A stretch of DNA of 64,000 nt from VXYL01 sp965208525 (GTDB lineage Bacteria > Pseudomonadota > Gammaproteobacteria > Pseudomonadales > Azotimanducaceae), in assembly GCA_965208525.1 (NCBI GenBank), contig OZ242340.1, positions 868,001 to 932,000 on the forward strand, read 5' to 3'. The stretch's first letter is position 1. Each line of letters opens with the position of its first letter. Below the pieces are notes generated by a model, which searched no databases, had not been told where the DNA came from, and saw only the letters and a program-made list of their open reading frames with translations. Below are positions 18,476-25,956 of the stretch, in pieces. A program made the translations under genes and the position numbers.

Positions 18476-18961
18476 TTACGATTGCTCGTCGTAGCCACCC
18501 ATCGGCGGGGTTGTGCCGTAGATGGGTACGAGCCAGACTGCTCCATTGTCCCCATTCCTGCCTTGGGAGTTTTTCTCGCGCTGGTCGTCACGGCCAGGGG
18601 TTTTCGACCTCGCCTTTCCGCCTTGGCCACCTTGGCCGCCATTGCCGATTTGTACGTAGATCGCGGTGTCCTTGTACAATGCAACCGAGACAATCTTCAC
18701 TTGCCCTGGGAACCCTGGCCATCCTCTGAAGCTGAGGCCTGCAGGACCTCCCTCGCCGCCAGCGCCACCATTGGTCGTTACGATCTTGTCTCCTACCGTC
18801 ACCTGTGTAGTGTAGCCGCCGAGGCCACCCAGGCCGGCGTCCACGTTGCTTCCACGGCCTCCGTCACCACCACTGCCGGCCTTCACGATGATCAACCCAG
18901 GACCGCTGATCGGCCACTTGTACACGCCCGACTCGGTTATCTCAACTGCTTCCTCAAACAC
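18476..18961 (-). CDS. Glycine-rich protein
   Basis: 161 residues, about a quarter Gly, in short runs (GSGGDGGRGS, GLGGLGGY, NGGAGGEGG, NGGQGGQGG) interleaved with beta-strand-like segments such as TQVTVGDKIVTT and AIYVQIG. This pattern resembles the glycine-rich domains of phage tail-fibre tips and secreted Gly-rich adhesins. No signal peptide. It sits 35 bases after the coiled-coil membrane gene and is probably in its operon. Homology to a tail adhesin is only a resemblance; function unknown. Confidence 0.65.
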   Translation of the reverse strand: MFEEAVEITESGVYKWPISGPGLIIVKAGSGGDGGRGSNVDAGLGGLGGYTTQVTVGDKIVTTNGGAGGEGGPAGLSFRGWPGFPGQVKIVSVALYKDTAIYVQIGNGGQGGQGGKARSKTPGRDDQREKNSQGRNGDNGAVWLVPIYGTTPPMGGYDEQS

Positions 18962-18996
18962 GGTCGTCTCCAGTGTGTTTCATGACCATGCTGTCT

Positions 18997-20205
18997 TTAC
19001 GACGCGTCGTCGCCGTTGTCGTCCGCGGCCACCTTCCGTTTTGTGAGGAACTTCGAGGATAGCTCGTGCAGAGGACTGCCAGGGCTCTGCTTCTCAACGA
19101 GCCGCAGAGGATGATCGTTGAGGTGTTCAAGAGCAGACTTGATCAGGGACGCCTCTGTATCTTGGCTGACTCGCGCTGCCTCTTGCCTGAACGCCTCGTA
19201 CGCACTGGCAACGGCGGCCTTGTACCCGTAATCTTCCGAGATGCGGAAGCGCTGGCCGATCTGCTTTGTTGCCAGCCATGCGAACCATACAGGGGCGCTG
19301 ACGGAAAGGGCCGACAAAAGCGCCTGAACGAGAGCGTTGGCCGGCTTGGTTGTTGCCAAGCCAAACAAGCTCAGCAAGGGTTGGGCCCCAGTCGATCCGA
19401 GATAGACAGCCAGCAACAGAGCAGCTGCGAGGCCGCATGTCCAATACAATATCGAGATCTTCAACTGCCTGGAGCGTTGGGCGAATGCCCGAGCCAGTCC
19501 AACACTGGTTGCTGCCGCGTAGGCTTTTTCGACCTCCACAAGCACCTTGGCAGCGGTCTCCCCGTTCTTTTGGATCTCCGTCATCTCGCCTTGCACATTC
19601 TCCAAGATGTTTGCGACATGGGTTTGATCGCTCTCGACTTGGTCCAGCGCACCTCTAACCTGATTTTTCGCTTCGGACAGGGTATGCATGTCCAGCGGCA
19701 GCTGATCAGCTGCCGCGTGAGCTTCTTCGATACGAGTTACCATCTCTTTCAACGGCCCTCCGCGCGACTCCAGCTCTACGAGCAGAGTGTCCAGGGCGCG
19801 CAGTCGTGTCCGCAGGGCATGTAGCTGCTTTCGAGCTTCATCGGACTTGGCAGCATCGGTGCCGGATATGGCGTTGACGACCTGGCGTACGCCTTCCATC
19901 GTCATTGTAAGGGATGGAATCGCAGTGTGGCTGCCGAGCATGTTGGGGATTGTCTGCGTGCGCAGGACTTCCAGCCTGTGGATGTAGTCGTTCACCCGCT
20001 CCTCAAAGGGGCCCAAATCCTCCACGTCGCAGTCGTCGACCAGTTCCAGGACTCCCCGAACGTCCTCGACAAGTTCCTGACCGGATATGCCGGGAAACTG
20101 CCAATTTTGTTCAAGGTTGAGCCCTCGACTACCCGGCACGAACTGTTGCAGTGCGTCCGCTGCGGCTGAAAGCTGGGTCCGCAGCGCGCTGAGTGCCTGA
20201 TGCAT
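18997..20205 (-). CDS. Coiled-coil protein with two membrane helices
   Basis: 402 residues. An N-terminal soluble part (1-110) is followed by a long heptad-rich region (about 115-225), two membrane helices (about 250-270 and 293-312), and a cytoplasmic tail of about 90 residues with EDYGYKAAVASAYEAFR and SALEHL. I do not recognise the family. Architecture (coiled coil, TM hairpin, helical tail) resembles membrane-bound sensor or effector proteins of mobile islands. First gene of a three-gene minus-strand unit. GC and codon use are lower than in the flanking polysaccharide genes, pointing to acquisition. Confidence 0.7.
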   Translation of the reverse strand: MHQALSALRTQLSAAADALQQFVPGSRGLNLEQNWQFPGISGQELVEDVRGVLELVDDCDVEDLGPFEERVNDYIHRLEVLRTQTIPNMLGSHTAIPSLTMTMEGVRQVVNAISGTDAAKSDEARKQLHALRTRLRALDTLLVELESRGGPLKEMVTRIEEAHAAADQLPLDMHTLSEAKNQVRGALDQVESDQTHVANILENVQGEMTEIQKNGETAAKVLVEVEKAYAAATSVGLARAFAQRSRQLKISILYWTCGLAAALLLAVYLGSTGAQPLLSLFGLATTKPANALVQALLSALSVSAPVWFAWLATKQIGQRFRISEDYGYKAAVASAYEAFRQEAARVSQDTEASLIKSALEHLNDHPLRLVEKQSPGSPLHELSSKFLTKRKVAADDNGDDAS

Positions 20206-20594
20206 CCTATTGCTACCCCATCAAATGCCCAGTCTAGCGTGCCCACATATGCCCAACTAGGCGCAGGCATCTCGTTCGGCGCGCCGAACCATACCGGCTC
20301 GGGCTCGGCCAATCCCACTCGCGGAGCTGGCGGGCCAAGCGGCTGGCCATGACAATAGCAAATTGGTGGCCAAACCGTCGTTCGCGGGGATCGGCCCTTG
20401 CGGCTATAGTCCTCGCCAAGCGCGGCCAGCAGCTCGCCCGGGTGTACGTGCAATGGACGCTTCCGGCCGTCTGGCGCGGATTGGAAGGCGATTCGTGGTA
20501 AGGGTTGACGTGAAGATGTTGCGGCCTTGACGGCTTTCTTGGACAAGCAGAAGGATTCCCCAAATGGCAGACACCAGCGACTTCGCCAATACGG
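20206..20594. other. No gene seen
   Basis: Upstream region of the three-gene minus-strand unit. Open frames here have poor composition on both strands. It should contain the promoter of that unit. Confidence 0.5.
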
Positions 20595-20663
20595 CACAAG
20601 GAGTTCGCCGAGAGAACTGCGCTATTGCTGAAGCATGATTGGCAACGAGCGAAGCTGGAAGCA
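20595..20663 (+). pseudogene. Remnant related to the 51.3-kb two-TM protein gene
   Basis: In frame, these codons read HKEFAER.ALLLKHDWQRAKLEAS. They align with residues FAYLISRMLKHDWERAKREAS of the protein at 51252-51839, about 12 identities in 23 positions, with LKHDW and RAK exact. There is no start or full-length frame around it, so only a scrap of a paralogous gene survives. Confidence 0.5.
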
Positions 20664-20728
20664 AGTGCGCTTCTGGCTGCGATACTGGCTCGGTACGACC
20701 CTAGGAACATTAGCGCGGAAACCCTCGA

Positions 20729-20992
20729 CTACACATGCGCCGTGGCGTTGTGGGTCGGAGTGTCCATGGCGGGGCAAGCTGCCGGCAGTCTCGACATGAA
20801 AGGCCATGCTGCAGGAGACGGCAGATGAAAGGCTGCAAAGGATGGAGCGACTGCGCCCGGCCCCGCAGTGATCTGGTCCAGGCCCGCGGTCGCGGCCGGG
20901 TACTGCACCGCGACGGGAACCGGTAGGGACGCGCAGCCGCCGGCCGCCAGGACCAGCGGCGGGACCACAGCCAGCAGCACTCGCCGGATCAT
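20729..20992 (-). CDS. Putative short lipoprotein, possibly truncated
   Basis: 87 residues beginning IRRVLLAVVPPLVLAAGGCAS, a good lipoprotein signal with lipobox AAGGC. The first half of the mature part reads plausibly; from about residue 50 on the composition deteriorates and the true C-terminus may be lost. The ATG overlaps the stop of the upstream frameshifted gene (ATGA), indicating a former operon. Envelope protein of unknown function. Confidence 0.4.
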   Translation of the reverse strand: MIRRVLLAVVPPLVLAAGGCASLPVPVAVQYPAATAGLDQITAGPGAVAPSFAAFHLPSPAAWPFMSRLPAACPAMDTPTHNATAHV

Positions 20993-21413
20993 TCGTAGGC
21001 GAGCGCGATGCGCGCCAGCGCATGCTCCGGGCAGTCTGGCCGAGCCGTTTCTGGACTCCCGTGGACCCGCACGTGCCGTTCGTCGGCGCCGCCCTCCAGC
21101 AACCGCCGGCGCAATGCCTCCGCCCCGGCCCGCTCGGTGTCGGCATCGCATGCAGAGGCGGCGCAGCAGGATCCGATGATCGCGACGCTCCGCTCCAGGG
21201 GAGTCCGACAGGACCTCCGGCGTGTATGTCGATGACGGGCCAGTCGTCGAACGGGCTGGCCTCCTGGGGCTCCAGCCGTTCGCCGTCGAAGAAGAACGTT
21301 TCCCACACGTCGGCCCCGGCGCACGCGGCCCGCACGGCGGGGAGCCTGGCTTTCTCCACCAGGGACGGCAGGAAGCGCAGCGTCAAAAAGTACCCCGTCG
21401 CCCAGGCGGTCAA
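20989..21413 (-). pseudogene. Frameshifted gene with an OmpA-like C-terminal segment
   Basis: One frame from about 21413 to 21200 reads as normal protein (ending FDDWPVIDIHAGG). A second frame from about 21190 to the stop at 20989 reads SVAIIGSCCAASA, then DTERAGAEALRRRLLEGGA, and HVRVHGSPETARP. That order (IxG, RAxALRxxLLxxG, VxGSPET) looks like the OmpA C-terminal fold. The two parts are joined only by a frameshift near 21195. The 5' end is not defined. Similarity is by eye and weak. Confidence 0.35.
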
Positions 21414-21621
21414 CGATGCGTTCCGCTACAACAACGTCTGCACGTTGGCCGATGGAATCAACGAGTCGTCGCAGGTTCTGGAGAAGGCTCCGTCGGCCGC
21501 TCGACCGAAGGAAGAGGGCGAGGAGGTGTGACGCCTATGATGCAGCAAAGACAGCGCCGAAGAACAGCTCTCGGAATCTACGAGCCAAGCCGGCTGACAA
21601 GCCCTCTAGCCCCAGGTGTCC

Positions 21622-21864
21622 TCACTTTTCGAGCAGCTGCATGGCCCAGGCTTTGTCACCCCGGTTCAAGTGATCGACCGCTTCTTCCACAAGCTCCGCA
21701 ACTGTCATGGCCGACAGCTTTCCTGAGGGAGTGAAGCTGATGCCGCGGCTGGATGCCGCGTTGCTGCCGGGTCCGTGGTCGAAATCCACCTGGACACCCG
21801 CAACCCGAGTCTGATTTATGTCCTCTTCCTCTGAGTAGTAGATGCGGATCAGTGTGGCCCTCAT
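21622..21864 (-). CDS. Small hypothetical protein (80 aa)
   Basis: 80 residues, acidic, beginning RATLIRIYYSEEEDINQTRV and ending in a helical DHLNRGDKAWAMQLLEK. No family recognised. Divergent from the membrane gene at 21934; the composition and the clean ends support a real gene. Confidence 0.55.
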   Translation of the reverse strand: MRATLIRIYYSEEEDINQTRVAGVQVDFDHGPGSNAASSRGISFTPSGKLSAMTVAELVEEAVDHLNRGDKAWAMQLLEK

Positions 21865-21933
21865 CCGGCAATGCCCCGTGCAGCTGCGACCCGTGTATCA
21901 TACAGGGGAACACTAAATGGTACGCACTCGCAC

Positions 21934-22272
21934 ATGTCTGGCACTCGTCCGCTCGATCTGCTTGACATTGCGTTGGAGGTCCTGGCTGCCGCGGGCCTAG
22001 AGAGGCTGCTGGAAGGCGACAGCACATGGTTCGTTGCAGTATTGATCATCGCCCCCGTGTTCTTGCTGTCCAAGCGGGTCAGGCGGCTTCTCTTCGGTTC
22101 CCACAATGATGAGCCAGATCGCGACCAGCCAGGGACTACGGTCGTGAAGATCAAGAACATGCCGAAGGGCGCTGACTGTACCGTGTCGTTTGAACGATCA
22201 GGCACCACCGTCACCTTCGAGGGAGAGTCTGGGGCGGTCGACGGAGATGAAGGAGAAGAAAATGGCTGCTGA
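21934..22272 (+). CDS. Small membrane protein (112 aa)
   Basis: 112 residues: short N-terminal helix (LLDIALEVLAAAGLERLL), one membrane helix (FVAVLIIAPVFLLSKRV) and a soluble beta-rich tail with VVKIKNMPKGADCTVSFERSG. ATG 21934 is preferred over the open frame beginning at 21871. Its 3' end overlaps the next gene by 11 bases, so the two are probably coupled. Unknown function. Confidence 0.6.
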   Translation: MSGTRPLDLLDIALEVLAAAGLERLLEGDSTWFVAVLIIAPVFLLSKRVRRLLFGSHNDEPDRDQPGTTVVKIKNMPKGADCTVSFERSGTTVTFEGESGAVDGDEGEENGC

Positions 22273-22696
22273 CTTGGCGAAGTACCGTCCACTGGAGATG
22301 GGCATTGACTGGAACGAATCCAAGCACCTGTTCGAGGTCACGTCCCTCTACAAGAACGGGACCACGGTTGTCGGCGTGCCCGTAGACCAGCTGTTCATCG
22401 TGCGCATCCGGGAGAGAAACGCGACGTGGAGCCCAGGCTTCGTGACGCCGCTGTCGAGGCACCAGTTTAGCGGCCTGCTGCCAAACACCGAGTACGAGAT
22501 CTCCGTCACGCGGCGGACCGATGACGGGGACGTCACGTCGCCCACCGTCACCGTGCGCACGGACGAAGAAGGCTGCGTGAGGGCAGGCCCTGCCCCGGGC
22601 GACACACCGGGCCGGGCCCTGAACCTGGAGGGCGGAATGGCGTCGCCCACCATCCACGAAAGCGACCACTGGACGCCTGGAACCACGTTGTTCTAG
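22262..22696 (+). CDS. Fibronectin-III-like small protein
   Basis: 144 residues. The central 80 residues look like one fibronectin type III domain: VDQLFIVRIRER, then FSGLLPNTEYEISVTRR and TSPTVTVRTD, the last strands being characteristic. ATG 22262 follows AAGGAGAAGA with good spacing and is preferred over two upstream in-frame starts. No signal peptide. It overlaps the preceding membrane gene and is followed at once by a hairpin. A binding role is likely; partner unknown. Confidence 0.65.
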   Translation: MAADLAKYRPLEMGIDWNESKHLFEVTSLYKNGTTVVGVPVDQLFIVRIRERNATWSPGFVTPLSRHQFSGLLPNTEYEISVTRRTDDGDVTSPTVTVRTDEEGCVRAGPAPGDTPGRALNLEGGMASPTIHESDHWTPGTTLF

Positions 22697-22708
22697 GAAG
22701 CGACGGAT

Positions 22709-22737
22709 CGCCCGTCCGAGCCACCCTCGGACGGGCG
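22709..22737. terminator. Terminator hairpin after FnIII-like gene
   Basis: Perfect 12-bp stem CGCCCGTCCGAG / CTCGGACGGGCG with a 5-base loop, 12 bases after the stop of the FnIII-like gene, followed by AAACC. Likely transcription terminator. Confidence 0.65.
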
Positions 22738-22824
22738 AAACCACCCCACTCTAGCGATGTGACCAGTTCCCAAAGAAGAAGCAGGTGGGCCGCCATGGCG
22801 AATTCGGACCACGACCAGAACTTC

Positions 22825-22853
22825 AAGCGCCTCGACTATCCCTCGAGGCGCTT
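22825..22853. terminator. Second hairpin
   Basis: Perfect 11-bp stem AAGCGCCTCGA / TCGAGGCGCTT with a 7-base loop, followed by AACTTTC. Lies in a gene-free gap between the FnIII-like gene and the convergent protease gene. Confidence 0.5.
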
Positions 22854-23058
22854 AACTTTCGCGCGCCCGACGAGGCACCAGTACCGGGCGACGATGTGCA
22901 CATCGTCGGCGCGGCAGGAGTAGCTGCAGCAGCGAGGCGGCACACTGGCGGGAGCTGGACGTACCGCTGCGGTGGAATGGCTGGATGGTCGCCGTGAGGC
23001 GGTGCTGTTCGCCCTAGAAGAGGAGTCCGGCCCCCGGGTAGCGTATCAGTTTGAAAAA

Positions 23059-23508
23059 CTACGTTGGCGGCTGGAGCAGGTACTCGCCATCAGAAGAAAT
23101 GACTTCCGCGCTCAGGCGGGGCTTCTCGTATGTCGTCTTCCAACGATCGATGATGTCCCGGCCTAGCAGGGAGGGCACATGCATTGCTTCGACTGTCGGG
23201 TGATGGATGAGTACCGTCGTATCGTAGCGGTAGAGGCGAAGACCGTTTGAATCGACGAACGCCACTCGCGCAGGTTCAGGATAGGTCGGGACTTGCCCAC
23301 CGATGCCGAACGAATTGAATGGGGGGTGATTGGCAAACTCGGCGAAGTCAACCCCTATCGTACGCGCATCCGCCGGCATCAAGAGCGTATTGTCCGCGCC
23401 CGTATCAAAGATGAACGAAACATCTCCTGCCAGCCCTAGACGAGGGAAGAACAAGCGCGCCGAGATGTACGGACGTCCGGACGATTCCCCGAACCTTCCT
23501 TCAAGCAT
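23059..23508 (-). CDS. Retropepsin-like aspartyl protease
   Basis: 149 residues with a single aspartic-protease lobe: FIFDTGADNTLL carries the catalytic Asp in DTGA, and HVPSLLGRDIIDRWK matches the ILGRD-type flap partner. Single-lobe bacterial enzymes of this kind act as homodimers. ATG 23508 starts 8 bases after the DUF5678-like gene, so they are an operon; this pairing recurs in many bacteria. Substrate unknown. Confidence 0.8.
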   Translation of the reverse strand: MLEGRFGESSGRPYISARLFFPRLGLAGDVSFIFDTGADNTLLMPADARTIGVDFAEFANHPPFNSFGIGGQVPTYPEPARVAFVDSNGLRLYRYDTTVLIHHPTVEAMHVPSLLGRDIIDRWKTTYEKPRLSAEVISSDGEYLLQPPT

Positions 23509-23516
23509 TGCCGTCC

Positions 23517-23780
23517 TTACAGGATCAGCGTTCGCTGTTCCTTTTCGATGAACCGTACGGCGACGCCTGAACGAGGGATTCCCTGGCTGTCCAAGCTCGC
23601 CAAGAGGGAATCGAAGTCTTGCTCGGCGGCCTTCACTTCGCCCCGGAACACTCCAATCCACTTCTCCCTGTACGCATCTACAAGGTCATGGTCGTTGGAA
23701 AGCAACTCCGTGGACTTGGAGAATGCGAGCAGTTCCTGTGCGATCTCTTCAGGCGGAGCACCAAGGTACTCGTCAACCAT
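23517..23780 (-). CDS. DUF5678-like small protein
   Basis: 87 residues. The central LVDAYREKWIGVFRGEV followed by FDSLLASLDSQGIPRSGVAVRFI fits the DUF5678 pattern (EKW[IV].V, then a helix and GI...VxVxF[IV]). ATG 23780 is preferred; the frame runs on upstream but loses sense. It is translated just ahead of the retropepsin gene. Possible roles are regulator or partner of the protease; this is inference. Confidence 0.7.
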   Translation of the reverse strand: MVDEYLGAPPEEIAQELLAFSKSTELLSNDHDLVDAYREKWIGVFRGEVKAAEQDFDSLLASLDSQGIPRSGVAVRFIEKEQRTLIL

Positions 23781-24441
23781 GCTTGCCTTCCTTGCGTCCG
23801 TGTAAGCACATCCGCAGCCTAATGTCAAGCGCGGATGGCGAGTAACCGGCACCTTAAAGCGTAGCATTACGCCTTGTCCAGCTTTTTTGTCTTGCAATTT
23901 TGCAACCCAGATACGCCGGAAGGCGAAAGGCAAATCAGTCATCGGGCGGTAGGGGTGTGCCTTAGCATCCTTGGAGAACGCGCCGAAGCGCATCCCGTTC
24001 CGCCGCGTCCATGGACAGTTACCACTTGCGCGTCACCACGACCCATTTCGTCGCATACAGCAATGGTTGTGCTCCGAGAGCCACTCAGCCAAGTCCAGCG
24101 CGCCTCTTTCTGCCTGCGGTTCACGACCGGCGATGCCAGATTGTCGAGGCCCCGGGCAAAGGAGCGCTTGGCATCGGCCGAGCGTCCGCGCAGGCCGCTG
24201 TCATGGCCTCGCTGCGGGCTACGATGTGCTCAACGTCCGTATCGCGGATGCGGTCGAAGCGCTATCGCGTGTACGACGACCACACGCCGCCCTACCGTCT
24301 GACGATCTCTCGTTCGATGCTGGCGGGAGAATGGTGCCGGGTGCCGACTCATTGCTCAACGTCATTATTGCTCAGTTTGCCTCGGTGTGGCTAGGAGGTG
24401 ACCACTGCAGCATCTGCGCACACCGTTTGGCCAGCAGCCAT
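23781..24441. other. No intact gene seen
   Basis: Several open frames on the plus strand, none with convincing protein character. The frame that ends at 24477 (RIWRIIA-stop) carries the permease-like tail described as the right repeat copy. Probably decayed DNA at the right end of the island. Confidence 0.5.
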
Positions 24442-24477
24442 TGGGGTCAGGCACGAATCTGGCGGATAATCGCCTGA
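24442..24477 (+). repeat. Right copy of the repeat flanking the island
   Basis: 36 bases, 25 identical to the end of the permease gene (17845-17880), in the same reading frame, ending ATCGCCTGA. The final TGA overlaps the ATG of the ABC ATPase gene. Looks like the 3' end of a second, diverged permease gene or the scar of an insertion. Confidence 0.55.
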
Positions 24478-25892
24478 TGCAGCTCACGAACGTCTCGGTG
24501 AACTACCGCGAACGCGCGCGTGTCGGGAGCGCCGGTGTTTCGGCGCTCACGGACATTTCCTTGCGCCTCGGCCGCGGCGAGAAGCTCGGCATCATCGGCG
24601 CAAACGGCGCTGGCAAGTCCACCTTGTTGCGGGTGATGGCGGGGGTGCTCCGTCCCAATGCTGGAAGCTGCGACGACGAGGGCATGTCCACGTCGCTGCT
24701 GTCGCTCACGGCAGGATTCGACCCCGAACTCTCCGGCACGCGGAACATCGTCATGCACGGCATGTTGATGGGGCTAGGAAAGCGGGAGGCGGCGGCACGC
24801 ATTCCAGCCATCGTCGAGGCGTCCGGGCTTGGCAACGCCATCAACCGGCGGGTCTCGACCTATTCGAACGGCATGAGAGCGCGGCTTTGCTTCTGGACGG
24901 CCATGAATCTTGGCGCGGACCTGATGCTGATCGACGAGGTGCTCGCGGTGGGCGATGCCGAGTTCCGTCGCAAGTCACAGCAAGCGATGGAGGGATTGCT
25001 AACGAGCAATACCGGAGTTGTGCTGGTGTCCCACAACGCGGGGGTGATGCGCCGATTCTGCGAACGGGTAATCTGGCTGGAGCAGGGCCACATCGTCAGC
25101 GACGGTGCCAGTCAGGACGTCATCCGTGCGTACAGAGAGGCTACCGGCAATGCGCCGTCTGCGCCGAAAAAGCGGGCGGAGGCGAGCCGCAGGACGGTCT
25201 TCTTCTCCGGCGCTCCCGGTGCCCGCGCCCATTCTCTAGGGCATCTCATGAACTGTCAGCCCGACGTTATGGTGGGGGTGGGAAGGTACGACCTAGCACA
25301 GTTTCAGAGCGAGCTCGATTCGGGTAGCGATTTCTTCTCGCCGTGTCGGTTCTTGGCCGGTCCAGCACAAACCGAGACCAACAGCCCAGCCGCAGCGCCT
25401 CTCACAAGCGGTCGCTTCCGCCAAGCACGGGTGGTTGGCGAGGTGGTACCCAGACTGCATCGATGCGTGTCGGAACTGGCACGCAGATGGCCTGACAGTC
25501 CCGTGGTTTTCCTATTCTCCGGTCCTCTGGACATCTTGCGCCAAGGTGAACCACGGCAAATCCAGCTCGACGAATCCACCGAGCGACTGCTGCACGACTG
25601 GAACACGGCCCTCGCGACGGTAGATCGCGCCAAGCAAAGCGGTGCCCAGATCCTGTTCGTTTCCCGAGAGCGACTTTTCGGGACGCAAGGCGAGCAGGTG
25701 CTAGGACACCTGCTCGACGAACTTGGCGGATCGGCGCGCCGCGCCACGAAGGCACGGCGGTATCTGCGTGCGACCCGCGAGCGTTGGCGCTCCCACCAAG
25801 GGCTTTACCCAATCGGCGCAGAGGTGGAGCGTCAGGTGCATCGGCAGGCCAACGTCGAGCTATTCCACGACCTGTTGGCAGTCAGCCTGTAG
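24477..25892 (+). CDS. Polysaccharide ABC exporter ATPase (Wzt type) with extra C-terminal domain
   Basis: 471 residues. Residues 1-225 are a Wzt/KpsT-type ATPase: Walker A GANGAGKST, signature region STYSNGMRARLCF, Walker B LMLIDEVLAVGD, switch SHN. Instead of the usual O-antigen-binding C-terminal domain, residues 240-471 form an unrelated domain. It starts RRTVFFSGAPGARAHSLGHL and has WPDSPVVFLFSGPLDIL and ILFVSRERLFG. The opening segment resembles a degenerate sulfotransferase phosphate-binding loop. ATG 24477 overlaps an upstream TGA that belongs to a permease-like tail. Expected partner is the permease at 17113. Confidence 0.82.
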   Translation: MQLTNVSVNYRERARVGSAGVSALTDISLRLGRGEKLGIIGANGAGKSTLLRVMAGVLRPNAGSCDDEGMSTSLLSLTAGFDPELSGTRNIVMHGMLMGLGKREAAARIPAIVEASGLGNAINRRVSTYSNGMRARLCFWTAMNLGADLMLIDEVLAVGDAEFRRKSQQAMEGLLTSNTGVVLVSHNAGVMRRFCERVIWLEQGHIVSDGASQDVIRAYREATGNAPSAPKKRAEASRRTVFFSGAPGARAHSLGHLMNCQPDVMVGVGRYDLAQFQSELDSGSDFFSPCRFLAGPAQTETNSPAAAPLTSGRFRQARVVGEVVPRLHRCVSELARRWPDSPVVFLFSGPLDILRQGEPRQIQLDESTERLLHDWNTALATVDRAKQSGAQILFVSRERLFGTQGEQVLGHLLDELGGSARRATKARRYLRATRERWRSHQGLYPIGAEVERQVHRQANVELFHDLLAVSL

Positions 25893-25956
25893 CATGTCCC
25901 GATGATCGGTGCTTCCTCCACACCTCCTTCGCTACCCGCGCCCGCCGGGGGACCCC

